A DNA stretch of 7,115 nucleotides from Oscillospiraceae bacterium (GTDB lineage Bacteria > Bacillota > Clostridia > Oscillospirales > Oscillospiraceae): positions 1-7,115 of the forward strand of contig JAITGH010000096.1 of assembly GCA_031280855.1 (NCBI GenBank). The letters run 5' to 3'. Positions 5,527 to 7,115 of the stretch are shown piece by piece. The stretch's first letter is position 1; each line of letters starts with the position of its first letter. The notes beneath the pieces were generated by a model. The model saw only the letters and a list, made by a program, of their open reading frames with translations, searched no databases and was not told where the DNA came from. The translations under genes and the position numbers were made by a program.

Positions 5527-7115
5527 ATGAAGAAACAACTACTTGCGATCACGCTGATCGCCGCGCTATTGGCGTCGTTTATCGCGTCATGTAAGAAGAC
5601 GGAGGATCCGAACAACCCGGCTTCGTCGTCAAGCCCGGGAGCGTCCGGCACCGTCGCCGTCGGAGGATTCCTCTACGTGCCTACGTACTTGGACATCACG
5701 CTGCCCGATAACGTTATCGGCGAGCCGAAAGTCATCGACGGCAGCTTGTACTACTTCGCGATGGACAATTTCCCGGTTGCAGACGGCGGCGAAGAGACTT
5801 ACGGCGGCGGCGGCGGCGGCGGTATGGCAGTAGCGCGAGGAGCGTTAGGTGCGCCGTTCTCGCTTGGACGCGGGCTCGCATTGCGTGCGCCCAGTGAGCC
5901 GCCTCTCGCGAGTGATGGCGAGCTTACCCCGGACGGCGATGAGCCTATCGGCGGCGATGAGGAACTGATTCAGCCAACGTACCGTATGTACCGCGCAAGT
6001 CTTGACGGATCCTCCACGACGGTTATCGAGGGCTTCATCGCGCCCACCGCGCCCGCCGGATACGAGGGCACGGGGAGCTTCTACATCAATTCGTTCATCG
6101 ACAACGGCGACGGCACGATCTGGATTCACGAGTCCGGGCAGTTCGGCACGTATAACGAGAATACGCGCTCATTCGACGGTATTACCGTCAGCTATATCAG
6201 GAAGCTGAATCTGATGGGCGAGCAGCTTGCGATGGTCGACGCGTCCGCCCTGGTCGGCGATAGTACGGAGTTCTACATCGGCGACTTCGCGGCCGATAAG
6301 GACGGGAACATCGTGATGCAAGCCAGTATTAGCGGTACGAATGAGATGAAGTTCATCGCGGTCGCGCCGGACGGGACGAAGCTTGCGGAGATTCCGGTCG
6401 TTGGCTGGCCGCAGGCTATGCTTGCGATGCCGGACGGTTCAATCGTCGCGATGATAAGCAGCGATGGTCAGCCGCGAATAGACGTCGTACCGATCGACGT
6501 CAAGGGCGCGAGGCTTGGCGCCAGCCTTGGAACCGCGCCGGATAACCTTTGGCAGTTTAACGGAGTTTTGCCGGACGGCAGGATACTCTCGCATACCGAT
6601 CTCGCGCTGAACGCGTTTAAGCCCGGCGATTCGACGGCGGAGCCGATTGTCGGCTGGCTTGACGCGGACGTAGACAGCAGCAGCATACAAAGCGTTACGG
6701 TTGACGGCGACGATATCTACGTCTCCGCGTACAACATTGACTATACGGTCGGGCGAGGCTCGTACGTTGTTACGAAGCTTACGAAGACTCCCGCCGCCGA
6801 GGTTAAGCAGAAGACGGTGCTGACGCTTGCGTGCAACTATCTTGACGGCGACTTGCGTAACGAGATCTTGAAGTTCAACAAGTCGGATCCGGATTACCGG
6901 ATAACGGTAAAGGATTACTCGGTGTACAACACTTCGGACGACTATCTTGCGGGACAGCTGAAGATGAATACGGAGATCATCGCGGGAGATGTGCCTGACA
7001 TAATCCAGTGCGGCTATACGCTTCCGGTATCGACGTACACTGCGAAGGGCGTGTTTGAGGATCTGTACCCGTATTTGGACGGGGATACGAAGCTTGGCGG
7101 ACGGGGTGCGATCGT
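5527..7115 (+). CDS. Lipoprotein with propeller-like N-terminus and ABC substrate-binding domain (partial, runs off right edge)
   Basis: 529 residues are visible and the C-terminus is missing. Residues 1-22 form a lipoprotein signal peptide: MKK, a hydrophobic core, and lipobox IASC with Cys22 as the lipidated residue. A low-complexity linker (PNNPASSSSPGASG) follows. Residues ~45-425 hold repeated short strand pairs with Asp-Gly turns, such as DFAADKDGNIVM, LAMPDGSIVAMI, GVLPDGRILSHT and TVDGDDIYVSAY, which suggest a beta-propeller. From ~429 the chain (KTVLTLACNYLDGDLRNEIL, then KFNKSDPDYRITVKDY and AGDVPDIIQCG) reads like the start of an SBP_bac_1 domain (PF01547). Large receptors of this build occur in gut Clostridia. 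The protein should sit on the outer face of the membrane and deliver a ligand, often a sugar in this family, to an ABC permease. No permease gene is visible, so the ligand is unknown. A Gly-rich, acidic insert lies at ~86-145. Confidence 0.9.
   Translation, partial: MKKQLLAITLIAALLASFIASCKKTEDPNNPASSSSPGASGTVAVGGFLYVPTYLDITLPDNVIGEPKVIDGSLYYFAMDNFPVADGGEETYGGGGGGGMAVARGALGAPFSLGRGLALRAPSEPPLASDGELTPDGDEPIGGDEELIQPTYRMYRASLDGSSTTVIEGFIAPTAPAGYEGTGSFYINSFIDNGDGTIWIHESGQFGTYNENTRSFDGITVSYIRKLNLMGEQLAMVDASALVGDSTEFYIGDFAADKDGNIVMQASISGTNEMKFIAVAPDGTKLAEIPVVGWPQAMLAMPDGSIVAMISSDGQPRIDVVPIDVKGARLGASLGTAPDNLWQFNGVLPDGRILSHTDLALNAFKPGDSTAEPIVGWLDADVDSSSIQSVTVDGDDIYVSAYNIDYTVGRGSYVVTKLTKTPAAEVKQKTVLTLACNYLDGDLRNEILKFNKSDPDYRITVKDYSVYNTSDDYLAGQLKMNTEIIAGDVPDIIQCGYTLPVSTYTAKGVFEDLYPYLDGDTKLGGRGAI
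5803..5823 (+). repeat. (GGC)6-GGT microsatellite coding seven glycines
   Basis: Six GGC codons and one GGT encode seven consecutive Gly (residues 93-99) between propeller-like segments of the lipoprotein. The tract is prone to slippage in multiples of three, so linker length could vary between strains without loss of frame. Confidence 0.85.

Noticed and set aside
5370..5594. Small + strand open frame across the intergenic region
   Set aside because: It runs through the promoter, operator repeats and ribosome site into the lipoprotein signal peptide in another frame. It has no ribosome site of its own.
1..7115. CRISPR array, tRNA, rRNA, insertion sequence or attachment site
   Set aside because: No spaced identical repeats, cloverleaf-like segments, transposase motifs or terminal inverted repeats were found. 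The only tandem repeats are inside coding Gly tracts and before position 1170.

Overview
The window looks like chromosome from a Gram-positive anaerobe of the Clostridia type. By eye its G+C is in the fifties, with codons such as GCG, TCG and CGC favoured. The evidence for this is the gene content: a TPM protein with a Gly-rich tail, a large CoA-dehydratase-type activase with DUF2229, and a large lipoprotein solute receptor. Strong AGGAGG ribosome sites and a perfect sigma-A-type promoter agree. No species can be named. Every supported gene is on the + strand.

Layout. (1) 2-322: C-terminal Gly/Arg-rich tail of a gene entering from the left, probably a TPM-domain protein. (2) 342-1082: a second, divergent TPM-like membrane protein, 19 nt downstream and probably in the same operon. 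(3) 1170-4112 and 4105-5364: two overlapping genes that together match one long protein known in anaerobes. The first has two BcrAD/BadFG (ASKHA) activase domains, a Cys-rich knuckle and a DUF2229 region. The second is the HgdB-like part. (4) 5365-5526: a regulatory region with a TTGACA-N17-TATAAT promoter surrounded by inverted repeats. (5) 5527 to the right edge: a lipoprotein with an N-terminal propeller-like region and the start of an ABC-transporter substrate-binding domain.

How the genes work together. The 1170-5364 pair should form one ATP-driven, iron-sulfur, low-potential reductase system. The activase domains hydrolyse ATP to push an electron onto Fe-S clusters held by HgdB-like modules. 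I see two such modules with matching Cys landmarks, one at the end of the first protein and one making up the second. The pair may therefore supply both the activase and the two-subunit acceptor by itself. No substrate-specific gene (CoA transferase, acyl-CoA dehydrogenase, canonical dehydratase subunit) lies nearby, so the reaction is unknown. The lipoprotein gene has its own promoter and is probably a separate, repressor-controlled unit. The TPM pair is probably a separate membrane-associated unit.

The most interesting points are the split of a normally fused protein with internal duplication of both working parts, and the stacked palindromes over the -35 and -10 of the lipoprotein promoter.
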